Of a stretch of 64,000 bases of DNA, positions 8,027 through 16,216 are shown in pieces; the stretch's first letter is position 1, and each line of letters starts with the position of its first letter. The position numbers and the translations under genes are program-made. A model generated the notes under the pieces. That model had not been told where the DNA came from. It saw nothing but the letters and a program-made list of their open reading frames with translations, and made no database searches. The DNA is from Streptomyces rimosus subsp. rimosus (GTDB taxonomy: Bacteria > Actinomycetota > Actinomycetes > Streptomycetales > Streptomycetaceae), in contig NZ_JOCQ01000009.1 in the NCBI RefSeq assembly GCF_000720725.1, positions 1 through 64,000 on the forward strand. The letters run 5' to 3'.

Positions 8027-10408
8027 TCAGCAGAGCGGGACGGTCCCCGTTTCGCCGCGCTGGCGCGGCATCCCGGACCCGAGCCGGGCGATCAGTTCGG
8101 CGCGGGTCTGCTCGAAGACCGGGTCGGCCTGGTAGTCGCCGTGGCCCAGGACCTGGGCGGGCAGCGGATGTTGCAGGGTCCGGCCGAAGGCGAGCGGGTC
8201 GCGCAGCGGGCCGAGGTCGATGTCGGGGCCGCCGTCGCAGGTGAGCCGTACGGGGCCGCCGATGGGGTCGGTCAGCCGCCACAGGTTGCGCCAGTCGTCC
8301 ATCTCCCGGTGCAGCCCGGTGAGCGCCTCGGGGCCGAAGCAGGCCGGGAACCACCGTCCGTACAGGCGCTCCAGCGGCGATCCGTAGGTGAGCAGCGCGA
8401 CCCGGCTGCGGGTGACCAGGTCCAGTTGCCAGACGGCGGCCGCGGCCAGCACGCTGCCCTGGGAGTGGCCGGAGATGACCAGGCGGCCGTCGTGGTTCTC
8501 GGTCCAGGTGGCCATCCGCCACGTCAGGTCGGGGACGGCGCGCTCGGCGTAGCAGGGCGGGGCGAAGGGGTGCGCGGCGCGCGGCCAGAACGTGCCGACG
8601 TCCCACAGGATGCCGATGGTGCGGCGGGTGGAGCGGTCGCGGTAGGCGCGCCAGCCCATGACGGCGAGCAGCAGCACTCCGGCGCCCATCAGCCAGGAGC
8701 CGAGCGATTCGGCCGTCGCGGCGGCCGTGTGGACGAGCACCGGCGCGCCTTCGGTGGCCCGGCCGGGCGCCCGGTCGGTGAGCCAGGCGCCGGCCACCGC
8801 ACCGGCGCCCAGCACCAGGGTCACCACACAGACGGCGCCGATCAGGACGGGCGCGGAGTCCGTGAGCCCGGCCCGCGCGATGGTGCCCGCGATACGGCGC
8901 ACCCGCTCCTCGTCGGGCCGCTCCTGCTTGTCGTACAGCCCGGGGATGTCCGGCTCGACCTTGCGGCGTACGAGCAGGATCTGCACCCCGGCCAGCAGCG
9001 CGAAGGCCGCGACGACCACCAGCAGCACCGGCAGCACCGACGCCTGCCAGGACAGCAGGACGGGCGGGCCCGCGATCGGGTCGCCCGGGCGGCCGGGGGT
9101 CGAGCCGCCGTCCAGCCAGTCCGCCAGCCGCTGCGCCGCTCCCCCGGTCAGCACGCCGCCCAGTCCGCACCCCAGCAGCGCGACGGCTGCGCCGTGCAGT
9201 CCCTTCAGCGCCGCGCGGCCGTCGCCGTGACCGTGGCGGCGGGCGGCGGCCTGGAGGAAGGCCGCGGTGCACAGGAGCCCGAGGACCAGCAGTCCTTGGA
9301 GGACGGCGATGCCGCCGAAGGCTCCGGTGCCCGGCAGCCGGTCGCCGCTGGTCCAGCCGGGCCGCGCCCAGGCCGTGTGGACGGCGGACAGGAAGAGCGC
9401 GCCGAGCGCGGCGAACGGCAGTGCCCTGACGAGGAAGCGGTCGCGGTGTTCGTCCGGTTCGGCCTCGGAGCGGGCGGTGCGGCACACGATGCAGACGGTC
9501 ACCGCGGCCAGCAGCAGGACCAGCGTGAGCAGGGCCCACCCGGCGGCGGGCAGGAAGCCGTCGGCGCCCGTCCGCCGGTCGTGGTCCACGGCCGCCGTGA
9601 GCAGGGCGGCGGCGATGGTGAGCAGTCCGGCGGCGGTGTGCGCGGCGCGCAGCCGGGCCACTACCCGGCGGCCGTACCAGAATCCGGGGCGGGTCAGCAC
9701 GGGGCGCTGGGCGGGCGGTACGTCGCGGGAGGTGCCGGGGCGGCGCGGTGGCGGGGAGGCGGATTCGTACGCGCTCCACGTACGGCGGCAGAGCCACCAC
9801 AGGAAGCCGACGAGCAGCAGCGGAAAGGCGGCGGCGACCACGATGCGGCGGCCCGGTCCGCTCCAGGCGCCGCCCTGCGCGGGGCTGAGGAAGCCCATCC
9901 AGGACTTGCCCGCCGCACAGGCGGCGCTGCCCGCGCACTGCCAGGCCGTCAGGTCCAGCGCCACTTCGCAGGCAGCGGCGACGAGCAGGACGGTCAGGCT
10001 CAGGGCGAGGAGGCGGACGAGGATGTCGTACACGCGGTGGCCCTTGTGCCGGGAGGGTGCGGCGGGGCGCATCCAGTGGGCGAGGTTGGCGACCATGAAG
10101 GGCAGCAGGATGAGCCACAGGGCGCGGGCTCCGTTGCCGGAAGTGAGGTTGCACCAGCAGTACGCCTCGCGCACCGGTTCGGCACGGTAGTCGTCGGGCC
10201 GCTGTTCGGCGTCGGCGTCGACGGCCCGGCGGTACACGGCGGCGGTGTCGTCGCCGGTGACCAGAACGGTGCGCGGATCGCCCAGCATCCTCTCGGGCGT
10301 GGTGCCGCCCACGCCGTGCACGAGGAGTTCCAGGGCCGGTTGCCGCCGTGGCGGCGCCCCGTCCGCTCTGTCCGAAGTGGCCGCGGCCGTCTCGCTTGCG
10401 CTGTTCAC
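8027..10408 (-). CDS. Large multi-TM membrane protein with alpha/beta-hydrolase GHSQG motif
   Basis: 793 residues. An N-terminal soluble segment has VHGVGGTTPERMLGD, the oxyanion-type HGVGG strand of alpha/beta hydrolases. A middle region (about 95-560) has roughly ten hydrophobic helices in clusters. A C-terminal catalytic half carries VISGHSQGSVLAAAAVWQL (about 645-663), a classic lipase nucleophile elbow, and LTYGSPLERLYGRWFPACF. A late His (LGHGDYQADPVF) may complete the triad. So this looks like a membrane-embedded serine hydrolase whose catalytic domain is split by the membrane region. Substrate unknown. The GTG start has GGAAGGACC just upstream. It is convergent with the beta-helix/AAA+ gene (7-base gap) and divergent from the DeoR gene. 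Confidence 0.8.
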   Translation of the reverse strand: MNSASETAAATSDRADGAPPRRQPALELLVHGVGGTTPERMLGDPRTVLVTGDDTAAVYRRAVDADAEQRPDDYRAEPVREAYCWCNLTSGNGARALWLILLPFMVANLAHWMRPAAPSRHKGHRVYDILVRLLALSLTVLLVAAACEVALDLTAWQCAGSAACAAGKSWMGFLSPAQGGAWSGPGRRIVVAAAFPLLLVGFLWWLCRRTWSAYESASPPPRRPGTSRDVPPAQRPVLTRPGFWYGRRVVARLRAAHTAAGLLTIAAALLTAAVDHDRRTGADGFLPAAGWALLTLVLLLAAVTVCIVCRTARSEAEPDEHRDRFLVRALPFAALGALFLSAVHTAWARPGWTSGDRLPGTGAFGGIAVLQGLLVLGLLCTAAFLQAAARRHGHGDGRAALKGLHGAAVALLGCGLGGVLTGGAAQRLADWLDGGSTPGRPGDPIAGPPVLLSWQASVLPVLLVVVAAFALLAGVQILLVRRKVEPDIPGLYDKQERPDEERVRRIAGTIARAGLTDSAPVLIGAVCVVTLVLGAGAVAGAWLTDRAPGRATEGAPVLVHTAAATAESLGSWLMGAGVLLLAVMGWRAYRDRSTRRTIGILWDVGTFWPRAAHPFAPPCYAERAVPDLTWRMATWTENHDGRLVISGHSQGSVLAAAAVWQLDLVTRSRVALLTYGSPLERLYGRWFPACFGPEALTGLHREMDDWRNLWRLTDPIGGPVRLTCDGGPDIDLGPLRDPLAFGRTLQHPLPAQVLGHGDYQADPVFEQTRAELIARLGSGMPRQRGETGTVPLC

Positions 10409-10646
10409 GTGGTCCTTCCCCCGATGCCGTACGTGCCGTCCGGCGCCTGCACGGTACCCGGCGGCGGAGCGACTGTCATGTCATGCTCAAGGGCATTCCC
10501 GGGCCCGCGCCGCGGCCCCGGTGCCCCTCGCGCCTGCCTCTTTCCCGCTTCCGCACAGGCGCACCCCACCCCATCGGGGCGGATGCCCCGCGAGCGCGTG
10601 CGAGGATGTGGGCGAAACGGCAGCCGGGCGGAAGGGACAGGCCGGG

Positions 10647-11489
10647 GTGAGCGACAACCAGAACCTCCTCGCGGAGCAGCGTCGCGCTCTGATCCTCGAC
10701 GAGGTCAGACGGCGCGGCGGGGTCCGCGTGAACGAGCTGACCCGCAGGCTCAACGTCTCGGACATGACGGTCCGGCGCGACCTGGACGCGCTCGCCCGGC
10801 AGGGCATGATCGAGAAGGTGCACGGCGGGGCGGTGCCGGTCAGCGAGCCGAGCAGCCACGAGCCGGGCTTCGAGGCCAAGTCGGGGCTGGAGCTGAGCGC
10901 CAAGGAGGACATCGCCAAGGCGGCGGCCCGGATGGCCGCGCCGGGCGGCGCGATCGCCCTGGCGGGCGGCACCACCGCGTTCGCGCTGGCCCAGCAGCTG
11001 CTGGAGGTGCCGGACCTGACGGTGGTCACCAACTCGGTACGGGTGGCCGACGTGTTCTACAACGCGCAGCGGGCGGCGGCCGGCGGCGCCGCGCCCCGGG
11101 CGGGCGCGGCGACGGTGGTGCTGACCGGCGGCGTGCGCACCCCCTCGGACACCCTGGTGGGGCCGGTCGCGGACGCCGCGATCCGCTCGCTCCACTTCGA
11201 CGTGCTGTTCCTGGGCGTGCACGGCATATCCGTCGAGGCCGGGCTGTCCACGCCCAACCTCGCCGAGGCGGAGACCAACCGCCACTTCGTCCGCTCCGCG
11301 CGCCGCGTCGTGGTGGTGGCCGACCACACGAAGTGGGGCACGGTCGGCCTCAGTTCCTTCGCTTCGCTGGAGGACGTGGATGTGCTGGTGACCGACCGCG
11401 GGCTGCCGGCGCAGGCCCGTGAGGAGATCGCGGAGCTGCCGCCGGAGCTGGTGGTCGCGGGCGAGCCGGGCGACGGTACGGACCTCTGA
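10647..11489 (+). CDS. DeoR/GlpR-family transcriptional repressor
   Basis: 280 residues. N-terminal DeoR helix-turn-helix (about 10-65): LAEQRRALILDEVRRRGGVR, VNELTRRLNVSDMTVRRDLD, followed by KVHGGAV, the family signature. The C-terminal DeoRC sensor domain (75-235) has AGGTTAFALAQQLL, TNSVRVADVFY, VLTGGVRTPSDTLVGP and GLSTPNLAEAETNR, the sugar-phosphate-binding loops. GTG at 10647 gives the canonical N-terminus. Family members repress sugar or nucleoside genes and are released by a phosphorylated sugar. No sugar operon is adjacent (next is a cysteine-metabolism gene in the opposite direction), so its targets are unknown. Confidence 0.9.
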   Translation: MSDNQNLLAEQRRALILDEVRRRGGVRVNELTRRLNVSDMTVRRDLDALARQGMIEKVHGGAVPVSEPSSHEPGFEAKSGLELSAKEDIAKAAARMAAPGGAIALAGGTTAFALAQQLLEVPDLTVVTNSVRVADVFYNAQRAAAGGAAPRAGAATVVLTGGVRTPSDTLVGPVADAAIRSLHFDVLFLGVHGISVEAGLSTPNLAEAETNRHFVRSARRVVVVADHTKWGTVGLSSFASLEDVDVLVTDRGLPAQAREEIAELPPELVVAGEPGDGTDL

Positions 11490-11535
11490 GGGGCCGCCGC
11501 GTACGAAGGAGCCGCCGCCCCGGGGCCGGCCGCCT

Positions 11536-12693
11536 TCAGCCGGACCAGACGCCCGTCTCCAGGAAGTGGTCGATCGTCGCCGCGTACGGCGCGATGTCCA
11601 GGCCCTGTTCCTCCAGCCAGCTGTCCGAGTAGTACTTGTCCAGGTAGCGGTCGCCGGGGTCGCAGAGCAGTGTGACGACCGAGCCGGTGCGCCCTTCGGC
11701 GACCATCTCCGCGACGATCTTCAGCGCGCTCCACAGACCGGTGCCCGTCGAGCCGCCCGCCTTGCGCCCGATGGCCCGCTCCAGGGCGCGTACGGCCGCC
11801 ACGCTCGCCGCGTCCGGGACCTTCATCATCCGGTCGACGGCGCCGGGCACGAAACTGGGCTCCATGCGCGGGCGGCCGATGCCCTCGATGCGCGAGGCGG
11901 TGGCGCAGTCCGTCTTCGCGTCGCCGGTGCGCCAGCCGTCGAAGAAGCAGGAGTTCTCCGGGTCGGGCACGCAGATGCGGGTGTCGTACTGCATGTAGTG
12001 CACATAGCGGGCGATGGTCGCGGAGGTGCCGCCGGTGCCGGCCGTGGCGACGATCCAGGCGGGCTCCGGGTAGCGCTCCAGCCGCAGCTGCTGGTAGATC
12101 GACTCGGCGATGTTGTTGTTGCCGCGCCAGTCCGTCGCCCGTTCGGCGTAGGTGAACTGATCCATGTAGTGCCCGCCCGACTCGGCGGCGAGCCGCGCGG
12201 AGACCGCGTACACCGTCCGCGGATCGTCCACGAGATGGCAGGTGCCGCCGTGGAACTCGATCAGCCGGGTCTTCTCGCGGCTGGTCGTGGCGGGCATCAC
12301 CGCGATGAAGGGCACGCCGATCAGGCTCGCGAAGTACGCCTCGGAGACCGCGGTGGAGCCGCTGGAGGCCTCGATGACGGGCTTGCCGGGCCGGATCCAG
12401 CCGTTGCACAGGCCGTAGAGGAAAAGCGAGCGGGCCAGCCGGTGCTTGAGGCTGCCGGTCGGATGCGTCGACTCGTCCTTCAGGTACAGGTCGATGCCCC
12501 ACTCCTCCGGCAGCGGGAAGCGCAGCACATGGGTGTCCGCCGTCCGGTTGGCGTCCGCCTGGACCTTGCGGACGGCTTCTTTGAGCCAGGACCGGTAGTC
12601 CGGATCACTGCGGTCGATGTCCACGGTCGGCATCGGGCAGCCGCTTCCCGGCACCCGCTCCGGGCGGTCGGCTGGTGACTGTGCGGTGCTCAT
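11536..12693 (-). CDS. PLP-dependent cysteine synthase-family L-cysteine desulfhydrase (Cds1-like)
   Basis: 385 residues of the fold-type II PLP family. The Schiff-base lysine is K83 in THPTGSLKHRLA; the substrate loop is EASSGSTAVSEA; the phosphate-binding glycine loop is TAGTGGTSATI. The very close pattern to mycobacterial Cds1 (GIDLYLKDESTHPTGSLKHR, DPENSCFFDGW, RIEGIGRPRMEPSF) favours cysteine desulfhydrase: L-cysteine to H2S, pyruvate and ammonia. O-acetylserine sulfhydrylase activity is an alternative. The start MSTAQSPADRPE at 12693 follows a good promoter. Monocistronic and cytoplasmic. Confidence 0.87.
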   Translation of the reverse strand: MSTAQSPADRPERVPGSGCPMPTVDIDRSDPDYRSWLKEAVRKVQADANRTADTHVLRFPLPEEWGIDLYLKDESTHPTGSLKHRLARSLFLYGLCNGWIRPGKPVIEASSGSTAVSEAYFASLIGVPFIAVMPATTSREKTRLIEFHGGTCHLVDDPRTVYAVSARLAAESGGHYMDQFTYAERATDWRGNNNIAESIYQQLRLERYPEPAWIVATAGTGGTSATIARYVHYMQYDTRICVPDPENSCFFDGWRTGDAKTDCATASRIEGIGRPRMEPSFVPGAVDRMMKVPDAASVAAVRALERAIGRKAGGSTGTGLWSALKIVAEMVAEGRTGSVVTLLCDPGDRYLDKYYSDSWLEEQGLDIAPYAATIDHFLETGVWSG

Positions 12694-12747
12694 CGCCGTG
12701 CTCCCGACGTCGTACGTCAGCCCGCGCGGACCGCCGGGCCTGCCCCG

Positions 12748-12776
12748 ACTATAACCACCCGCAACACGCTTCTCAC
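12748..12776 (-). promoter_or_regulatory. Predicted promoter of the cysteine desulfhydrase gene
   Basis: On the minus strand GTGAGA (12771-12776) and TATAGT (12748-12753) are 17 bases apart. The -10 is near consensus and the -35 moderate. The predicted RNA start near 12741 gives a leader of about 48 bases. It sits in an AT-rich patch of the 244-base gap. Confidence 0.45.
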
Positions 12777-12937
12777 CTGCATAAACAACCCTTTGGGCAG
12801 CCCCAAGCAGCGCCTGGGGAAAAGCTGGCGGCGAGCTTTGGCCAAGGGGTACTGGTGCGCAGGGCACGACGGAGGCAGACTGCGCACCGAGGGTGCGGGT
12901 GCGGACCGCACGCCGTCGTGCCAAGGAGGAGATCGCC

Positions 12938-13228
12938 ATGGCGGAGCCCGAATTCAACGCCACCGGGGTGCGCATAGAGAGAGGGCTGCTCCGGTCGCTC
13001 ACCCGGGCGGGCCAGGTAGTGATCAAGGATGGCAGGCTGGCCCTGCTCACGAGTTACGGCACCGAGATAGACAGCGCGCCGGTCCAGGCCGTACAGGCGC
13101 ACAAACCGCTGTTCGCGGCCCGCGACCGGGCACTCGCCACGATGAACGGGCACCGTTACTCGCTGACGCTGGGCACTCCGGACCGCTTCCTGGATGCCGT
13201 ACGCGCGGCGCGCTCCGCGCGCGCCTGA
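12938..13228 (+). CDS. Conserved small protein of unknown function
   Basis: 96 residues, beginning MAEPEFNATGVRIERGLLRS. ATG at 12938 is chosen because AAGGAGGAG lies 7 bases before it; the frame is open further upstream but without a site. The sequence is a compact mix of strands (GQVVIKDGRLALLTSYGTEI, HRYSLTLG) with no membrane helix or signal, compatible with a small beta-rich PH-like fold. I do not recognise a named family. It stands alone between the desulfhydrase promoter and an HATPase gene, 171 bases before the latter. Confidence 0.7.
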   Translation: MAEPEFNATGVRIERGLLRSLTRAGQVVIKDGRLALLTSYGTEIDSAPVQAVQAHKPLFAARDRALATMNGHRYSLTLGTPDRFLDAVRAARSARA

Positions 13229-13399
13229 CAGGGTCTTTCGGGGGACGGTGCGGTTGCGGGAGCGCACTGGTGGGACGACCCTGGACTCGTATCACTGAGG
13301 GTTCACCAGCGGTGACACTGTGGTGGAAGGCGGCATCGCTGGATCCGATCTTCGCCCCCGTCGTACGAGGGCGCCCGACCTCATCAGGGAGTCGCGGTC

Positions 13400-13948
13400 G
13401 TGATCAGGCAGCCCAGCAGACACTGCACGGTGGAGCTACAGGCCCTTCCGGCACGGATCGGCCAGGTGCGCCGCATCGTATCGGCGCAGCTCCGCTACTG
13501 GCGTCTAGACGCCTTGATAGACCCGGCCGCGCTCGGGGTGACCGAGCTACTGGCCAATGTGCACCAGCACGCCGTGCCCAGCAAGCAGTGCACCGTCGAA
13601 CTGCTCGTCCTCCTGGACCAGTTGACGGTCTCGGTACGCGACCTGGACCCGCGGCTGCCCCGGGTACGGGCGGCCGGAGCCCTCGATACCGAGGGCCGCG
13701 GACTGTCCCTGATCGCGGCCCTCAGCGAGAGCTGGGGGGTACGCCCCGACGGCGGCGGCAAGGTCGTGTGGTTCACGCTCCCCACGCTCACGCTCGCGCC
13801 CGAGGAGTCCGTGCGCCGCACGTCGGCGGGGCGCTCGTCATGCGCCCGCGGCGCGCTGCCGCGCGAACCGGCGCACCCTCCCGTCGAACCGCCCCTGCGC
13901 GCACCGCTGGACACCCGTCCGCGGGTACGGGGCGCCGGGGTCGTTTGA
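13400..13948 (+). CDS. HATPase_c anti-sigma-type ATP-binding protein
   Basis: 182 residues. Residues 8-130 are a short GHKL ATPase of the kind abundant in Streptomyces: LPARIGQVRRIVSAQLRYWR, N-box GVTELLANVHQHAV, VRDLDPRLPRVR in place of the canonical G1 box, and TEGRGLSLIAALSESWGVRP. The missing DxGxG is usual in this subfamily. The C-terminal 50 residues are Pro/Arg-rich and disordered. AGGGAG precedes the GTG start. Such proteins act as anti-sigma or regulatory kinases; the partner is unknown. Followed by a double hairpin terminator. Confidence 0.8.
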   Translation: MIRQPSRHCTVELQALPARIGQVRRIVSAQLRYWRLDALIDPAALGVTELLANVHQHAVPSKQCTVELLVLLDQLTVSVRDLDPRLPRVRAAGALDTEGRGLSLIAALSESWGVRPDGGGKVVWFTLPTLTLAPEESVRRTSAGRSSCARGALPREPAHPPVEPPLRAPLDTRPRVRGAGVV

Positions 13949-13951
13949 AGG

Positions 13952-13998
13952 GGGCCGGTCACCGGCCCGGTCCGCCGCGCACCGGTGCGGTGCGCGGC
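13952..13998. terminator. Two consecutive hairpins between convergent genes
   Basis: A first hairpin at 13952-13968 (8-bp stem GGGCCGGT/ACCGGCCC around one base) and a second at 13974-13998 (9-bp stem GCCGCGCAC/GTGCGCGGC, 7-base loop) fill the gap between the converging HATPase and SHOCT genes. They probably act as a bidirectional terminator. Confidence 0.6.
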
Positions 13999-14018
13999 TG
14001 ACGTCCGGGGCACCGCGC

Positions 14019-14333
14019 TCACACCGCGCCGCCCTTCTGCCCGGCACCGAACCGCTCGTCCAGGACGGAGAGCCGGCGCCAGTACTCGTCCTCGTCGATC
14101 TCCCCCGTGGCGAAGCGCCGGGCGAGCAGGTCGATCGGTGACGGGTCCGCGCCGCCCGCCGGTCCCGGCGCCGCACCGCGGGAGCCGCCGAACCGCTGCC
14201 AGGGCCCGCGCCCGCGCCACACGGTGCGCCGCAGCAGCGTGATCACGCCGAATACGACGGCCGCCCAGAACAGCGGGAAGAGCAGGAACCAGGGGCCGGG
14301 GCCGCCGGTCCATGGGTGCGCCAGGTCGAACAT
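14019..14333 (-). CDS. SHOCT-domain small membrane protein
   Basis: 104 residues. One membrane helix (about 15-34, WFLLFPLFWAAVVFGVITLL), a basic linker, then a C-terminal SHOCT motif (about 67-92): PIDLLARRFATGEIDEDEYW, RRLSVLDERF. SHOCT segments are short oligomerisation motifs often found in small phage, toxin or envelope proteins; function unknown. AAGGAG precedes the ATG at 14333. The upstream region contains 15-bp direct repeats rich in TTCTCGG (14366-14396). Confidence 0.85.
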   Translation of the reverse strand: MFDLAHPWTGGPGPWFLLFPLFWAAVVFGVITLLRRTVWRGRGPWQRFGGSRGAAPGPAGGADPSPIDLLARRFATGEIDEDEYWRRLSVLDERFGAGQKGGAV

Positions 14334-14365
14334 GGGTCAACTCCTTCTGAGTTTCCCGATTTCTC

Positions 14366-14396
14366 GGCTTCTCGGTTTTCTGGCTTCTCGGTTTTC
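14366..14396. repeat. 15-bp direct repeat, 16-bp period, with flanking partial copies
   Basis: GGCTTCTCGGTTTTC occurs at 14366-14380 and 14382-14396, with partial copies before (ATTTCTCGG) and after (CCTCTCGG). It lies 33-63 bases upstream of the SHOCT start codon, so it is in its leader or promoter, and its composition is unlike the surrounding sequence. Confidence 0.8.
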
Positions 14397-14557
14397 GCCT
14401 CTCGGCAATTTCCGGGAAGCCGGTGTTCTCCCTGTCGAGCCTGCTCCGCCGGGGGCCGCGGGGCGTCGTACGGCCGGCGGCACCGCACGTACCACCGGGG
14501 AAGTACACGCACGGCTCCGACCTCCGCCCGGCATCCGCCGGCCACCACTGTTGATCT

Positions 14558-14579
14558 CTGTAACTACTGGTATGTACAG
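14558..14579. promoter_or_regulatory. Imperfect 22-bp palindrome, likely TetR operator
   Basis: CTGTA..TA (14558-14566) and TA..TACAG (14571-14579) pair at 7 of 9 positions around CTGG. It overlaps the region just before the TetR start codon (14587), the usual place for an autoregulatory operator. An alternative in-frame ATG lies inside it at 14572. Confidence 0.45.
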
Positions 14580-14586
14580 TGAGGTC

Positions 14587-15168
14587 ATGACCACCTCCGA
14601 ACGGCTCATCGAGAGCACCCGGGAGCTCCTGTGGGAGCGCGGTTTCACCGGCACCAGCCCGAAGGCGATCCTGCAGCGCGCGGGCGTCGGCCAGGGCAGC
14701 ATGTACCACCACTTCGCGGGCAAGTCCGACCTCGCGCTCGCCGCCATCCGCCGGACCGCGGAGAGCATGCGGGCCACTGCCGAGACGGCCCTGTCCGGCG
14801 AGGGCGGCGCGTACGACCGGGTGCGCGCCTACCTGCTCCGCGAGCGGGACGTGCTGCGCGGCTGCCCGGTGGGCCGGCTGACCATGGACCCCGACGTCAT
14901 CGCCGATCCGGCGCTGCGTCAGCCGGTGTTCGAGACGCTGGACTGGCTGCGCGGCCGGATCGCCGGAATCCTCCGGGACGGCCTGGAGCAGGGCGAGTTC
15001 GACGCGGAGCTGGACCCGGAAGGCACGGCCGCGGCCGTGGTCGCCACCGTGCAGGGCGGTTACGTACTGGCCCGCGCCGCGGAGTCGCCCGCCCCCTTCG
15101 ACACCGCCGTACACGGCGTACTCACCCTCCTCGCGGCCCGTACCACTCGTACCGCTGCCGGCGCCTGA
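14587..15168 (+). CDS. TetR-family transcriptional regulator
   Basis: 193 residues. DNA-binding domain (1-50): LIESTRELLWERGFTGTSPK, AILQRAGVGQGSMYHHFAGK, a textbook TetR helix-turn-helix ending in YHHF. The ligand-binding C-terminal half has GCPVGRLTMDPDV and FETLDWLRGRIAGILRDGLE, similar to the LmrA/YxaF-like subgroup. It is the first gene of a same-strand run (cupin 39 bases later, DUF4865, phosphotriesterase-like, racemase) and is probably the local repressor, acting at the palindrome at 14558-14579. ATG at 14587 is preferred; ATG 14572 would add MYSEV. Confidence 0.9.
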   Translation: MTTSERLIESTRELLWERGFTGTSPKAILQRAGVGQGSMYHHFAGKSDLALAAIRRTAESMRATAETALSGEGGAYDRVRAYLLRERDVLRGCPVGRLTMDPDVIADPALRQPVFETLDWLRGRIAGILRDGLEQGEFDAELDPEGTAAAVVATVQGGYVLARAAESPAPFDTAVHGVLTLLAARTTRTAAGA

Positions 15169-15206
15169 CGGCCCACCAGCTAGCCGAAACCGGAAAGGCG
15201 TCACCC

Positions 15207-15599
15207 ATGGAGATCACCCGCAGCCGCCCGGACAGCCGGAGCGGACCCGCCGAGCAGTTCACCGGCACCGTGTGGCTCGACGAACTGGCGGCGCCGCCCG
15301 CGCCGTCCCGGCTGCGCATGTTCAGCGTCCACTTCGCGCCCGGCGCCCGTACCGCCTGGCACCGCCACCCGCACGGTCAGGTCCTGTACGTCACTGAGGG
15401 CGTCGGCCTGGTGCAGCGCCGGGGCGGCCCGGTCGAGGAGATCAGGGCCGGCGACACGGTGTGGACCCCCGCGGGCGAATGGCACTGGCACGGTGCCGCG
15501 CCCGGCACCTTCATGACCCACCTCGCCGTGGTCGAGGCGGCGGCCGACGGCACGACCACCGAATGGGGCTGTCTGGTCGACGAGGCCCGCCCCGAGTGA
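15207..15599 (+). CDS. Cupin-domain protein
   Basis: 130 residues, a single-domain RmlC-like cupin. Motif 1 is FAPGARTAWHRHPHGQVLYV with metal ligands H-x-H; motif 2 is IRAGDTVWTPAGEWHWHGAA. Small cupins of this type in TetR-led operons are carboxymuconolactone-decarboxylase or quercetinase-like proteins that bind a divalent metal; the actual reaction cannot be told from the sequence. GGAAAGGCG lies upstream of the ATG. It is 39 bases after the TetR gene and 36 before DUF4865, so it is co-transcribed. Confidence 0.87.
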   Translation: MEITRSRPDSRSGPAEQFTGTVWLDELAAPPAPSRLRMFSVHFAPGARTAWHRHPHGQVLYVTEGVGLVQRRGGPVEEIRAGDTVWTPAGEWHWHGAAPGTFMTHLAVVEAAADGTTTEWGCLVDEARPE

Positions 15600-15634
15600 A
15601 CGCCCCTCTCCCCCACCCCTCTTCAGGAGCTCAC

Positions 15635-16216
15635 GTGCACGCCTTGCAGTATGCCGTCACCCTGCCCGCCGACTACGACATGGGCATCATCCGCGACCGG
15701 GTACGGGCCCGGGGCCATCTCCTCGACACCTACGACGGGCTCGGGATGAAGGCGTACGGCGTCCGCGAACGCGGGATCGACGGTTCGCCCGTCAATCAAT
15801 ATGCGCCGTTCTACCTCTGGGCCGATGCCCCGGCGATGCACCGTTTCCTCCTCGGTGACGGGTTCCGTGGCGTGATCCGCGACTTCGGCCGCCCGGCCGT
15901 ACGGCACTGGATGGGCGTCCACCACGCACGCGGCCCGGCGGCCGGAGCGGCCCCCCGCTGCTTCGTACGCCGCACGCAGACGCTGGCCGAGGGTACGGAT
16001 CCGGCCACCGCCGTCGAGGAAGCGGTGACCGAGCAGCGGCGGCTGGCCGGTACGGACGGGGTGCACACCACCGCGCTGGGGATCGACCCCCGGCACTGGG
16101 AACTGGTGCACTTCACCCTCTGGGAGGACACCGCCCCCGAGGCGGACGGAGAGCGCTTCCAGGTGCTGCACCTGTCCGCGCCCGGCGCCGACCGGCTGCC
16201 GGAGGGCGCACAGTGA
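15635..16216 (+). CDS. DUF4865 family protein
   Basis: 193 residues beginning VHALQYAVTLPADYDMGIIR. The family is identified from DRVRARGHLLDTYDGLGMKA, FYLWADAPAMHRFLLGDGFR and the central VRHWMGVHHARGP; it is a cytoplasmic enzyme-like protein with a dimeric alpha/beta-barrel (YdhR/monooxygenase-like) flavour, but no reaction is established. AGGAG precedes the GTG. Its TGA overlaps the ATG of the phosphotriesterase-like gene by one base, showing tight coupling. In other actinobacteria DUF4865 is commonly next to a cupin and a TetR gene (from memory). Confidence 0.85.
   Translation: MHALQYAVTLPADYDMGIIRDRVRARGHLLDTYDGLGMKAYGVRERGIDGSPVNQYAPFYLWADAPAMHRFLLGDGFRGVIRDFGRPAVRHWMGVHHARGPAAGAAPRCFVRRTQTLAEGTDPATAVEEAVTEQRRLAGTDGVHTTALGIDPRHWELVHFTLWEDTAPEADGERFQVLHLSAPGADRLPEGAQ

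Noticed and set aside
8141..11422. A long rightward open frame opposite the membrane hydrolase
   Set aside because: Low-complexity Gly/Ala/Arg/Gln composition and no motif; the opposite frame has clear membrane helices and a GHSQG motif.
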